A DNA stretch of 64,000 nucleotides, taken from Manis javanica (Eukaryota; Chordata; Mammalia; Pholidota; Manidae). The position numbers were made by a program, and so were the translations under genes. The notes beneath the pieces were generated by a model. It had not been told where the DNA came from. It worked only from the letters and a program-made list of their open reading frames with translations, and did not search any database. Positions 48,530 to 61,565 of the stretch are shown piece by piece. The DNA is taken from NCBI RefSeq assembly GCF_040802235.1, contig NC_133166.1, positions 3,472,001 through 3,536,000 of the forward strand, written 5' to 3'. Position 1 is the stretch's first letter. Every line of letters starts with the position of its first letter.

Positions 48530-50749
48530 ATGTCCCTTTTTGTAATTCACAATGAACCATCCCCTTTAAGCACCATTTTACTATCATGCTGTTTATTAAG
48601 TCACTGCTTCTAATATGAGATTGAGAGTATTCTTTGTCAAGGATTTAGCATTCTTTCCCAGTTATGCAAAACACCTCATGCTGTTTTGGACACAAAATGG
48701 GAAAACAAACAAATAAATAATAAATTAAAAACACCAGATGACCTTTCTGGGTGCTCATTAAAAGTTCTTAACATAATTGTATGTGTATACGGTGTGTGGT
48801 TTGAACATATGTACCTTGTCAACTCCGGTACTATTGTGCTGATAAAAATCAGAGTTGCTTTAGGCTTTATACTATTGTAAGTAAGGTAATGTTGAATATC
48901 TTTGTGCATGTGTTTGGGTGTACATACTAACTCATTTCACCATGGCATAAACCTAAGAATAGAATTCGTAGGTCTTCATTACCAATTAGAATTGTACAAG
49001 CAAAAAGCCACTGAATATTTCAGATTTTCTAGCTACCATTTTCAACATTTTCAAAAGTCTTTGTGTGGAAACATTTCAGAATGGAAGGAAAGTCCAAGAA
49101 TCTTCTCTGTCTTTCAAAGGGAACATTTATGGGACACCATTCCCTGTCACTAGGTATCATGCTGAAAAATAACTAGTAAGGGTTATAAACATACTTTTCT
49201 CAAGTAACACATACATTTTTGAAATTGTTACTTCTGAGCAAAAGCTTAGATAGAAACTTTGTTCAGAATATGTAAATCCAACAAAAATAGAGTGTCAGTG
49301 AATTGCCTTCAGAATTAGAGGATGTCCACCTGTAATCTGATTAACACATCTCCATCCCTATGAGACCAATATTTTACAGGATCTAAAGACTGATTTGACC
49401 TATATATTGGCTGTTTTATTAGATCCAGTGGGAGTGAGCTAAAGAATAGGAAATATAAAGACCAATAAATAAAATTCCAAAACAGAGTTAAATGATTCAT
49501 TTAATTGTGGGCTTCCCCCCCTGAATTTGAAACCAGGTAGATTGTACAAGCCGCAGAAGGGCAAATACTTATAAATATAACCCTTTCCCATGGCCTTCTA
49601 TTCAAAATCAAATGTAACCCAAGGGGTCTTCACATCCCTGAAGGCAGGGAAGCACCTGAGGGATACACTAGTTTGAAAGGAATGGAAGGAAGGACCCAGG
49701 ACAGCTGCACGACCTCCCAAAGCATCCCGGAGAATTAAGCAATGGAAGTAAACATCCCGTATAACACAAATGCATCAGTTTCTTGAGTGTAATTGGTGGA
49801 CAATTATTAGCAGTGAGTTAGATGTTTGGGGCTTTGCCCCAGCAATATCTCCTGCAGGAATGCATTTGGTATCTTAGTATTGGGATCACTGCACAAGAAA
49901 CAGCAATAGAATATAAAATAACATCAAAAACTCACTAGTAAGCCCTTTTCCCAAATTAAAAAATGTACTAATTTTACAGATTTTATCCTGATGAACTCTC
50001 CAGCTCTCTAGAAAGCAAGGAATAAAAACAACAATTTTAAAAAACTGAAAAACACGCAAGGAGATGATCTATCTTCCTGCTGCCTTCTTGGTGAGGTTTC
50101 TGAATAAACAGAGAAGAATCCAGAATACTTAAGAGCATGAACTAGTACATGCCTCACCCATCTGAGCCTTCTGTCCACAGGTTTGCAGTAGTGGCTTACT
50201 GACAATTAAATTAACTGCATTCTGACGGAAAAAGCAGGTGATGTGCATGACTAGTAAAATTACCTTGAAATACCAATCAACAGTAGACATTCACTGAACC
50301 CATAGGCATCTCTGTTCTGAAGTGTACCGACTTGATTTGCATATTGTAAAATGTCACATTTATTGCATAAATGAAATCCTGCATACATACTCTCTCATAT
50401 ACTCATCATAATTACTTCGAGTTTCATGAATGTTTTCTTAGTTTATGCTCTTCACTATCAATATACAGTAATTTGTGCACCCATTCATTTATTGATGGAC
50501 ATTTGCAGTGTTTCCATTTGGGCCATTACAAATAAAATTGCTATAAACATTACTGCACAAGCCATTCTATGGAAATATGATTTAATTTCTTTGGGGTAAA
50601 TATCCAGGAATGAAATGGTCAGACCATAGTGCAGGTCTGTCTTTATGTTTCCAAGAACCTCCAAATTGTTTTAAAAGTGATTGTAGCACTTTACCTGCAC
50701 AACAGCAGGACATGGAGTTCAGGTCCACAACTTCTTCCCTAATAATGGT

Positions 50750-53078
50750 ATGATCAGCCACTGAATGAATCGGAACATGAAAAGCACACATAAAAAAAGG
50801 AGACACTGCAATTATTAAGGATGTAGTAAAAGCAAGATGAGTTCTAACCCTGGGAAGTAGCCCCATCACACATAATGCCAAGATGGTACATTGCAGTTCA
50901 GGGACTAGGGAACATTACATCACTCTCATTGTGTAGGATTTGTGGAGGGTATGAATGAAAAGCTTCCAGTATTTATCAATTTACAAAAACTAGTATGGAA
51001 ACATAGGAACTATATTAGGAGAAATTAACCCAAATCTATTATAACACTATTCTATGTGCATTATCTTCCATTTTAAATAGACAGAAATACTTAACAATAA
51101 GTATTTAGAAAGCAATTACCTTTGCAAATCCTTTTACTGGGAGTTTAGAGAGTACAAAATAGAAACATTGTTCTCATTCTTAAAATCCTAAGTTTAGTAG
51201 AGAGATTCTTATATGGATAAAATAAAAATAATTCAATAAAAAGGGAACTTCATGTAGAGCATATGATTGAATCACAAAGTCAGTGAAATGCTTAGCAAGT
51301 GTTATTATGGCATATCAATTATATTTTAATAGAAGAGAAAATGCCATCAAAGTGTAGTAATATTCCTAAATGAGGCATAAAGTAGAATGTTTCAAATGCA
51401 GAAGAAACAAAGCAAAGAACTTAAAAGAGTTAGAAATGGTTAAGGAGAGATCCACGTGCCCTGGAAAATGATATACATTAAAGGAAACCAAGGCATATCA
51501 TAAAAATAATAATTTTCAGCTTTCTTCCTACTATACATCAACTTGGTGACATTAATGAGCATTAAATCCCAGCTTTTGCTAAAGTGGTTTCTGAGTTCAC
51601 AGGGGAATACACAGAACCGGAAATAGAATTAATGACACATTTGCGTAACACCAAAGCCTTCAGGCTGTAGCTTCAGAGATTTAAGTCCCAAATGTACCTG
51701 GTAAAATAAAAGCCATCTGCTCATTGTTCAGCTACCAAAGACTTGCTCATCTCAGGTAGGTTCCTGAGTTTCCTAATATAAAGAATAAAAGGTACTATAA
51801 ACTTAACTTTTTCAGAACAAAAGAGAGATTTCTAAATAAAGCATTATATGCCTGCGTACTCAATTAAATAAGCTGCAATTTAATGGCCAAAATGATATTT
51901 CCATTCTACAGCTGGATGAACCTGAACTTTTCAACAATACTATTAAAATTATGAATTAAAAAATATATTTTTAATTACTTTGTTTTGATGTTGGTCCACA
52001 GGAAAGCCTTTTATCACTAGACAAATATATACAGGAATTTAAGTTTTTTGTTTGTTTTATTTAAAAATAATGTAGGTACCACATTACAAATAACATGTAC
52101 AAACTCATTTTCATGTTAACGATGTGCCACATTAACTTAGGTCTAAATAAAGATATCCATCCCCCACCTTCCATTTCTCAATTATCAATACAGACATATA
52201 CACACGCAGATACATGACACCCACATAAATACATGTATGCACAAGGAAGAGAAGCCTGTGTATCTCAGAAGCATTCACTGTCTCATTTCCATTTTGAAAC
52301 TTTAAAACTCCATCTAAAAGTCAAAGAAATGTATGTGTTAAATTGTCTTTTTTTGTCTTCTTTGTAGCACTTTCTTTTGACTGATTAAGAGATTACTGCT
52401 TTAACACCAGACCACTCCACAATTAGGTAATGAGTTATGGGGTGAACAATAATTTTCTAGAGAAAAGTTAATAATGCTTATTTCATGTCTCACAAAATAC
52501 TAAAGACCACACAGGGCAAGACAGTAACATGATTATTCTTATAATTATTAGTGTGTGACATGCCCATTGTTTCTGATACTCATACAAAAATATTTTAAAC
52601 ACATCAAGTTTTGGAGAAACAGTGAAATTATAATCATTTTTATGTCCAAGGAATGTTTCAAGCATGGAAAATGCTTATTCCTGACAGCCTGGATTCTGTG
52701 GCATTGCTGTCTCCTTGGTATTATTTTGAAGATATAATGAGATACCACTCCATCCAAATATCCTCCTGGATACAAGGAAGGTAATGCTCAGAAAAATTAG
52801 AGAGCTTATAGAAAGTCACACACCTCATGACTGATATCTAGATGTACACTAAAGTTTCTCAACTGCCTATCCCAGTATTTTTTTATTAATGTCATACAGA
52901 TAGCAATGCCTCTATAAGAGTGACTGTTGACTGAGTAATTATCTGAGTTTAAAAAGACAATTACGGAAAGCAATTGTGTTCTGCCTTATAGATAATTTTA
53001 AGACTGTCAAAAGAGTTGAACATGCAGCTGTCATTTTCCTGATCATTTCCTCAAATGTGCTGAAGAGATCAGAGAAGC
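50750..53078. other. Upstream region of gene D
   Basis: Near-identical copy of the region upstream of gene B (34,350-36,679), with scattered substitutions such as CGATGTGCC for CCATGTGCC near 52,120. No gene recognised. Confidence 0.55.
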
Positions 53079-54011
53079 ATGGATAGAGGTAATTGTTCCT
53101 CCGTGACTGAATTTATTTTCTTGGGAATTACCAATAACCCTGGGATGAAGGTGACTGTTTTTACCATATTTCTAGTGATTTACCTCACTAATTTCCTAGC
53201 AAATCTTGGAATGATCATTATAATTACAATGGATTCCCAGCTGTATACGCCGATGTACTTTTTCCTCAGCCACCTGTCCTTCTGTGACCTCTGCTATTCC
53301 ACGGCAGTTGGGCCCAAGATGCTGGTGGACATATTTGCCAAGAACAAGTCAATTCCCTTCTATGGCTGTGCTGTGCAAACAGGAATCTTCTGTACCTTTG
53401 TAGATGCTGAGTGTCTGCTGCTGGCAGTGATGGCCTTTGACCGGTACAAGGCCATCAGCAACCCCTTGCTCTATACAGTCAACATGTCCAGCACAGTGTG
53501 CTCCCTGCTCACGGCTGGGGTTTACGTGGTGGCAATGGCCGATGCTCTCATCCACACAACACTAACATTCCGCTTATGTTTCTGTGGGTCAAATGAGATT
53601 AACCATTTCTTCTGTGATGCTCCACCCCTCCTATTGTTGTCTTGCTCAGATACACAGGTCAATGAGTTAATGATATTCATAATATTTGGCTTCATTGAAG
53701 TGAGTACCATTTCAGGAGTTCTTGTCTCTTACGCTTACATAATCCTATCCGTCTTGAAGATCCACTCTGCTGAGGGGAGGCTCAAAGCTTTCTCCACCTG
53801 CACCTCCCACTTAACTGCTGTTGCAATTTTCCAGGGAACTATGCTGTTCATGTATTTCAGGCCAAGCTCTGCCTACTCCCTAGATCAAGACAAAATGACC
53901 TCACTGTTTTACACCCTTGTAATTCCCATGCTTAACCCTCTGATTTACAGCCTGCGGAACAAGGATGTGAAGGAGGCCTTGGAAAAACTGTCAACTAAAA
54001 GGTGGTTTTAA
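53079..54011 (+). CDS. OR5W2: Olfactory receptor OR5W2-like, gene D, intact
   Basis: The 310-residue product is identical to gene B. The two nucleotide differences I see in the coding exon are silent: CTG for CTC in the TMLFMYF stretch and GTG for GTA in NKDVKEA. At both sites D carries the base found in C and E, as it does in the 3' flank near 54,159-54,165 (GGTGCGGTG), so D may have received short conversion patches from the C/E type. Landmarks are as in gene B, including Thr50 and [16 protein letters not shown] follows at 54101. The perfect protein identity means that B and D are functionally one receptor present twice. Confidence 0.9.
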   Translation: MDRGNCSSVTEFIFLGITNNPGMKVTVFTIFLVIYLTNFLANLGMIIIITMDSQLYTPMYFFLSHLSFCDLCYSTAVGPKMLVDIFAKNKSIPFYGCAVQTGIFCTFVDAECLLLAVMAFDRYKAISNPLLYTVNMSSTVCSLLTAGVYVVAMADALIHTTLTFRLCFCGSNEINHFFCDAPPLLLLSCSDTQVNELMIFIIFGFIEVSTISGVLVSYAYIILSVLKIHSAEGRLKAFSTCTSHLTAVAIFQGTMLFMYFRPSSAYSLDQDKMTSLFYTLVIPMLNPLIYSLRNKDVKEALEKLSTKRWF

Positions 54012-56673
54012 GCAGTTGTATTAAACAGACACACACATAGCATAATTGTTGTTTTTATAAAATATTGGATGACACAAGAGGAACGAGTTGTCTCAACTAC
54101 AATAAAATGACCATTTGTTCTCAAGTCCCATCACCATAATGTCATTGTTCCCCATATGGTGCGGTGTTATATGCATCTAAACTTAGATATGCTACTCCTT
54201 CTTTGCAGAAAACTCTCCTGACATCTGTAGTTCTTCCAAATTTTTGTTGGTTCATCTTTTCCTTCAAACATTAGTTAACTACAGCAAAATTTGTCGTATG
54301 TTTAATAAATGACCTGAGCATTTAGGTGTTTTGTATCCCAAGGCACACCAGCAGTTTCTACACTAAAGACAACTATAGCCTAGTATAATTAACCAACATT
54401 GACTAAGCACTCAAATAATTCATAATAAGTCTCAAAATTGTGATAAAAATGGGGACTCTACATCCAAAGCAGCATGTCCAAATTTAATGAAAATAAAGGC
54501 TTCTTTGAATGGAGATATTAAGTGTCAGACCTAAAAAGATGCAAGTTGAAAGTGGAAAACATAGTGCAGAGGATCTGACAATTGGAGACGTCCTAAATTG
54601 GGCAAATCCATGAGATTTTAGAAGTACAGAAGGCATTCATGGATGCCACAACATGGATGAACCTTGAGGGTCTTATGCTACGTGAAATAGACAGAGAAAG
54701 ACAATTATTATATGAACGACCTCACATAGAAAAGGCATCTAAAAAAGTCAAACTGAAAGGAACAGACAGTAGAATGGTAGTTGCCAGAGAATGCGGAGGG
54801 GGAGAAATGGGGAGTGTAACTCTGGAGGGTGGGGGGGAATCTTTCTCCCAGGCAGGGACAAATTACCTTTGAAACTGAAATTAGTCAAAGGGAGAAATAA
54901 AGTGGAAGAGACACATTTATTGGTCACAAGCAGTTGTCCACTTCTGCTCACCTTTGTGCCTCACCTCCTGGCTGCCAGGATGGACCCCAACCACACCTCT
55001 CCAGTCCAGACATGCCTGGCTCCCCCTTGAAATCACCTATTGATACAGAAATGGACTTCTCTCCACCCCTTGGAAACATCTATTGATGTGGAGATGCACT
55101 AAGGCCAGGAGAGAGATTCTGGAAATATTGCAATTTTACTCGCGGGGAGGTTTGGTCAAATGTTGCAAATGTCTTCTATAAGATGAATAAGATCTGGGGA
55201 TCAAATGTACATCATAGTGACTCTAGTTAACAATACTATACTATATATTGAAAATTGCTAAGAGAGTATATAGAGAATATTAGCAACACAATGAAAAAGT
55301 GATAATTCTGTGAGGCAATCGATTTGCTTCTTAACCTTATCTTGATAATGATTTCACAAATTATTAATATATCACAGTATATGTGTGTATCTTGAACATA
55401 CCCAATCTTATCTGTCAATTTTGTCTCAAGAAAGCTGCGGGGGAAAAAAGAAAAGAAGTCCAAATAGTTAGATTATAAAGAGCAATGGAAAGGGTGTTGG
55501 TAAAACACAACGTGGTGCTCTCATTTTCATCAACTCCTCTGTCAATGCTCTAGGAAAACTTCCTTCCCTTCTTGACCTTTCTGAGTCCCAGTTAAATGTC
55601 CTTTTCTGTAATTCACAATGAACCATCCCCTTTAAGCACCATTTTACTATCAGGCTGTTTATTAAGTCACTGCTTCTAATATGAGATTGGGAGTATTCTT
55701 TGTCAAGGATTTAGCATTCTTTCCCTGTTGTACAAAACACCCCATGCTGTTTTGGACACAAAATGGGAAAACAAACAAATAAATAATAAATTAAAAACAC
55801 CAGATGACCTTTCTGGGTGCTCATTAAAAGTTCTTAACATAATTGTATGTGTATAAGGTGTGTGGCTTGAACGTATGTACCTTGTCAACTCCGGTACTAT
55901 TGTGTTGACAAAAATTTGAGTTGCTTTCAGTTTTATACTATTGTAAATAAGGCGATTTTGAATATCTTTGTGCATGTGTTTGGGTGTACATACTAACTCA
56001 TTTCACCATGGCATAAACTTAAGAATAGAATTTGTAGGTCTTAATTACCCATTGGAATTGTACCAGTGAAAAGCCACTGAATATTTCAGATTTTCTAGCT
56101 ACCATTTTCAACATTTTCAAAAGTCTTTGTGTGGAAACATTTGAGAATGGAAGGAAAGCCCAAGAAACTTCTCTGTCTTTCAAAGGGAACATTTATGGGA
56201 CACCATTCTCTGTCACTAGGTATCATGCTGGAAAAAAACTATGTAAGGGTTATAAACATACTTTTCTCAAGTAACACATACATTTTTGAAATTGTTACTT
56301 CTGAGCAAAAGCGTGGATAGAAACTGTGTTCAGAATATCCAACAAAAATAGAGTGTCAGTGAATTGCCTTCAGAGTTAGAGGATGTCCACCTGTAATCTG
56401 ATTAACCCATCTCCATCCCTTATGAGACCCATATTTTACAGCATCTAAAGTCTGATTTCACCTATATATTGGCTGTTTTATTAGATCTAGTGGGAGTGGG
56501 CTAAAGAATAGGAAATTTAAAGACCAATAAATAAAATTCCAAAATAGAGTTAAATGATTCATTTAATTGTGGGCTTCCTCCCCCTGAATTTGAAACCAGG
56601 TAGATTGTACAAGCTGCAGAAGGGAAAATACTTATAAAAATCACCCTTTCTCATAGCCTTCTATTCAAAATCA
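54012..56673. other. 3' flank of gene D
   Basis: Copy of the gene B flank: old sense L1 tail (54.6-55.46 kb), antisense LTR-like module (about 54,800-55,040), and no young L1. No gene recognised. Confidence 0.55.
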
Positions 56674-58241
56674 GAGTTTCATAGACACTTAATAGAAGTA
56701 GATATCCAACTTTATTGGTATTCAAGTAAATAAAATAAGTACTTAAATGTAGTATTATGACTCAGAAAGATTAATATGAAAATAATGAAATATCAAGTAT
56801 TGGCGAGGGCGTGGCTTCCATACACTGAGAGTAGAATAAGAACTGGCACTTTCCCTTATACAACTGTATGTTTGTGTTTACTAAGGCTGTACATAAATTG
56901 TCTTATAACCTAAATACTCTTTCCCTAGATTTCTACTGAAGTGTAATAAGTGAATGTGTCCACTCAAAGACAGGTGCAAAAATAATTACCATTGCATTAT
57001 TTGTAATAATATAAAACTGTAATCAACTCAAATTGTTATCAACACAATATTACAGGTATTAAAAAGTTTTCCTTAAAGCACTAAACATTGTACCTTTTAG
57101 GGTTTGGAGGCCATCAGCTCTTACTTGCAAACACTTAGGATCGCCCATGTATCACAAGAGCAACCATCAGCCACCTATAAATAAAAGGTATGTCCCATGT
57201 CCAGTAAAACGTCGTGTGCCATGGTTTATTGACCCTTGCTCCAGATTAGGTTAATCATGGTCAGTTTAGGAAACTCAAAACAATGAGGATGAATGAACTA
57301 CCTCCACAAACTACACCGTGGAAAAATGTCACAAACCTAATGTTGAGTAAAATGAGCAAGGCAAAAAGGTGTAAAAAGTGTATGATTTCACTACTCTGTA
57401 CTTACACATGAACCTATCATACTGGACATCAATTAGAGATCGGTGTGGGAATGATTTCTGAGATGCTAATAATTGTTCTATTTTTGGCCTGGTTCAGGTG
57501 AAGGGAATCTTTTCATTTAAGAACAATTACCTGCAGTATGTATTTTTAAAAATAAAAGTGTTCTGTATGTTTATTAGACTCTAAAAGATTTTCAAAAGCA
57601 AAGTATATTCACTATCAGATTGTAAACAAATACAGTATTTTCTTTTTCAAATCTAGCAGTCATTTAAGCACAATAGGTGTTCATAATATATTTGCAAAAT
57701 TAATGTAAAGCACATATTTCATAGGATATCTCAGTACACAACCATTTAGTAAAAGAGCTGACTTCCTTGCAGAGCAAAATCTGTGTACACAGAGGCATCT
57801 GTAGTCTTTCCTCCATCCTCAAGGAAATAATGTACTTCGGTACCTGGTGTCATACCAGGAACCCCGTCATTACACTCAGTGTTTCAGACAACTACTTTCC
57901 AAAGAATGTGATTTCAGTTAGACAGCTGCCTGCACAGTATTGTTTAGTGTCACCAAGGGTACCCAGAAACCCCTAGATATAGGTGCATTTTGCCCACTCA
58001 CTTGGAGGCAATGTATAAAATTTCTCCTAAAGCCATTTTCAATTATTTATGACTCCATTATTCATGAAAATAGAAATCCGCTGGGAGGTAAATTAGGTCA
58101 TCCAGCTTGTAATAACGTGACTCCACAAGCCCGGGTCTAAATCATGGGGCGGGTGAGGGGAGTAGACTGAAGGGAAGTTAGCCTGTGTGGTCTTGAGACC
58201 TGGAACTGTTTAAGAAGCTCCAGTGAGGTGCTGATTGAGCA
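56674..58241. repeat. Second copy of the 1.57-kb interval segment
   Basis: Same as 40,275-41,842 with very few substitutions; includes the old sense L1-like piece. Confidence 0.75.
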
Positions 58242-60687
58242 AATGTAACCCAAGGGGTCTTCACATCCCTGATGGCAGGGAAGCACCTGAGGGAAACACT
58301 AGTTTGAAAGGAATGGAAGGAAAGACCCAGGACAGCTGCACGCCCTCCCAAAGCATCCCGGAGAATCAGGCAATGGAAGTAAACATCACATATAACACAA
58401 ATGCATCAGTTTCTTGAGTGTAATTGGTGGACAATTATTAGCAGTGAGTTAGATGTTTGGGGCTTTGACCCAGCAATATTTCCCGCAGGAATGCATTTGG
58501 TATCTTAGCACTGGGATCATTGCACAAGGAACAGCAATGGAATATAAAATAACATCAAAAACTGTCACTAGTAAGCCCTTTTCCCACATTAAAAAATGTA
58601 CTAATTTTACAGATTTTATCCTGATGAACTCTCTAGCTCTCTAGAAAGCAAGGAATAAAAATAACAATTTTAAAAAACTGAAAAACACGCAAGGAGATGA
58701 TCTATCTTGCTGCTACCTTCCTGGTGAGGTTTCTGAATAAACAGGGAACAATCCAGACTACTTAAGAGCATGAACTACTGCATGCCTCACACACCTTGTC
58801 TTCTGTCCTCAGGTTTGTAGTAGTGGCTTACTGGCAATTAAATTAACTGCATTCTGACAGAAAAAGTAGGTTATGTGCATGACTAGTAAAATTACCTTAA
58901 AATACCTATCAACAGTAGACATTCATTGAACCCATAGGCATCTCTGCTCTGAAGTACCACCTTGATTTGCATATTGCAAAATGTCACATTTATTGCATAA
59001 ATGGAATCCTACATATATACTCTCTCATATAGTCATCATAATTACTTTGAGTTTCATGAATGTTTTCTTAGTTTATGCTCTTCACGATCAATATACAGTA
59101 ATTGTGCATCCATTCATCTATTGATGGACATTTGCAGTGTTTCCATTTGGACCATTACAAACAAAATTGCTATAAACATTCCTGCACAAGCCATTGTATG
59201 GAAATATGATTTAATTTCTTTGGGGTAAATATCCAGGAATGAAATGGTCAGACCATAGTGCAGGTCTGTCTTTATGTTTCCAAGAACCTCCAAATTGTTT
59301 TAAAAGTGATTATAGCATTTTACCTGCACAACAGCAGGACATGGAGTTCAGGTCCACAACCTCTTCCCTAATAATGGTATGATCAGCCACTGAATGATCG
59401 GAACATGAAAAGCACACATAAAGAAAGGAGACACTGCTATTATTAAGAATGTAGTAAAAACAAGCAAAATTAGTTCTAACCCGGAAAAGAAGCCCAATCA
59501 CACATGATACCGAGATGGTACATTGCAGTTCAGGGACTAGGGAACATTCCGTCACTCATTGGGTAGGATTTGTGGAGGGTATGAATGAAAAGCTTCCAGT
59601 ATTTATCAATTTACAAAAACTAGTATGGATCTCAGCAAACTTAAATTATATTAAGAAAAAGGGTAAAACTCTGCTTTTTTAGAAATGTCAACATCCATGA
59701 AAAATGTTTAAATGTTTTACCCTTGCACATAGGAACTATATTAGGTGAAATAAACCCAAATCCATTATAACACTATTCTAAGTACATCAACTTCCATTTT
59801 AAATAGACAGAAATACTTAACAATAAGTATTTAGAAAGCAATTACCTTTTCAAATCCTTTTACTGGGAGTTTAGAGAAAACAAAATAGAAACATTGTTCT
59901 CATTTCTAAAATCTTAAGTTTAGTAGAGAGATTCTTACATGGATAAAATAAACATAATTCAATAAAAAGGGTACTTCATGTAGAGAGCATATGATTGAAT
60001 CACAAAGTCAGTGAAATGCTTAGCAAGTGTTATTATGGCATATCAATTCTATTTTAATAGAAGAAAAAATGTCATCAAAGGGTAGTAATATTCCTAAATG
60101 AGACATAAAGTAGAATGTTTCTAATGCAGAAGAAACAAAGCAAAGAACTTAAAAGAGTTAGAAATGGTTAAGGAGAGGTCCATGTGCCCTGGAAAATGAT
60201 ATACATTAAAGAAAACCAAAGCATATCATAAAAATAATAATTTGCAGCTTTCTTCCTACTATAGATCAACTTGGTGACAGTAATGAGCATTAAAACCAGC
60301 CTTTGCTAAAGTCGTTTCTGAGTTCACAGGGGAATACACAGAACACGAAATAGAATTAATGACACATTTGCATAACACCAAAGCCTTCAGGCTCCAGCTT
60401 CAGAGATTTAAGTCCCAAATGTACCTGGTAAAATAAAAGCCATCTGCTCATTGTTCAGCTACCAAAGACCTGCTCATCTCAGGTAGGTTCCTGAGTTTCC
60501 TAACATAAAGAATAAAGGGGAGAATAAACTTAACTTTTTCGGAACAAAAGAGAGATCTGTAAATAAAGCATTTTATGCCTGCTTACTCAATTAAATAAAC
60601 TCTACAATTTAATGGCCAAAATGATATTTCCATTTCAGAACTGGAAGAATCTGAACTTATGAAAAGTACTATTAAAATTATGAATTA
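58242..60687. other. Upstream region of gene E, before the insertion
   Basis: Copy of 41,843-44,288, with the antisense old L1 at about 58.96-59.38 kb. No gene recognised. Last 14 bases are the target site AAAATTATGAATTA. Confidence 0.55.
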
Positions 60688-61551
60688 CGTGCCTCATATC
60701 GAATTTACCGAGTATCATAATTCCTCCAGGTGGTAAAGATACCTCGAGACAAGTGCTGGGCATAGAAGCCACAGGGCATAAATCTGCAAAGAAGTAAAAA
60801 GCTAACCTTTGCAAACAATATGGCTTCTCTCTCACTTACCAACTTTACATTTCCCTGTATGGCCCCGGAAGATGACTGGTTAGCCAGAGACGGGTAAGAT
60901 TCCTCAAGGGAGGAACAACCTAAGACAGGCACAGTCGCAGGGGGGCCATCAGGTGAGAATTTGGGGATCAACAGTGGTGAGGCTCAGAACCTCACCCCCC
61001 CTGCTTTGAGAGAAATCTTCTGCATCCGTGGATGTCTTGCTGCCCTTGTCTAGCCTGGATTAATACTTTGTCCATAGGCACACAACTGATCATCTGATCA
61101 TCTACATTTGCCTTCTTACAGCACTAAACTATGTTTTCTACCTTTATCTTGCATCTACCTACCACTTCAGCATTTTGTTAAAAATAAAAATAATAATAAT
61201 AATAGGAGAAATGTGGGATCAACATATAAATCAAGTACAAAAATCAAACGAATATTCATATTTGACCTGATTGTTTATAGGTCATATTGCATGATCAAAA
61301 CCGAAAGTTTCTGTGATGAATGCCCTTGTACTGTTCACCATGTAAGAATTTATTCACTATGTAAGAATTCGTTCACCATGTAAGAACTTGTTCGTTATGC
61401 TTCAGAAGATTGGAGACTGACGAGAATTAGGCTTGAGATGGATTAATGATTGTACATTGAGCATTGACCCCCCTATACTGAATTTTATTGTTGTTAACAA
61501 CCATTTGATCAATAAATATGAGAGATGCCCTCTCAAAAAAAAAAAAAAAAA
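60688..61551 (+). mobile_element. Recent 864-bp poly(A) retro-insertion, family not identified
   Basis: Absent at the matching site upstream of gene C (44,288), so both ends are exact. It is flanked by perfect 14-bp direct repeats AAAATTATGAATTA (60,674-60,687 and 61,552-61,565). The site fits the L1 endonuclease preference TT|AAAA. The element ends with AATAAA at 61,511, then CCCTCTC and an unbroken A-run from 61,535. Inside are an (AAT)n stretch near 61,185-61,204 and a 19-bp tandem repeat at 61,334-61,409. It has no convincing protein; the 91-codon frame at 61108-61383 is not recognised. It is most simply an L1-mobilised transcript or non-autonomous element. I recall similar sequence as a common repeat in pangolins, unverified. 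Confidence 0.85.
61334..61409 (+). repeat. 19-bp tandem repeat inside the retro-insertion
   Basis: Three clear copies of TTCACCATGTAAGAATTTA-type units (61334, 61353, 61372) plus a decayed fourth (TTCGTTATGC...) at 61391, in exact 19-bp register. Confidence 0.85.
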
Positions 61552-61565
61552 AAAATTATGAATTA

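Noticed and set aside
61108-61383. 91-codon frame in the retro-insertion
   Set aside because: It translates the (AAT)n and 19-bp repeat as polar low-complexity sequence and has no family similarity that I know.
61334-61409. CRISPR-like or centromeric-style array
   Set aside because: Only three to four direct 19-bp units without spacers, inside a poly(A) retroelement in mammalian DNA.
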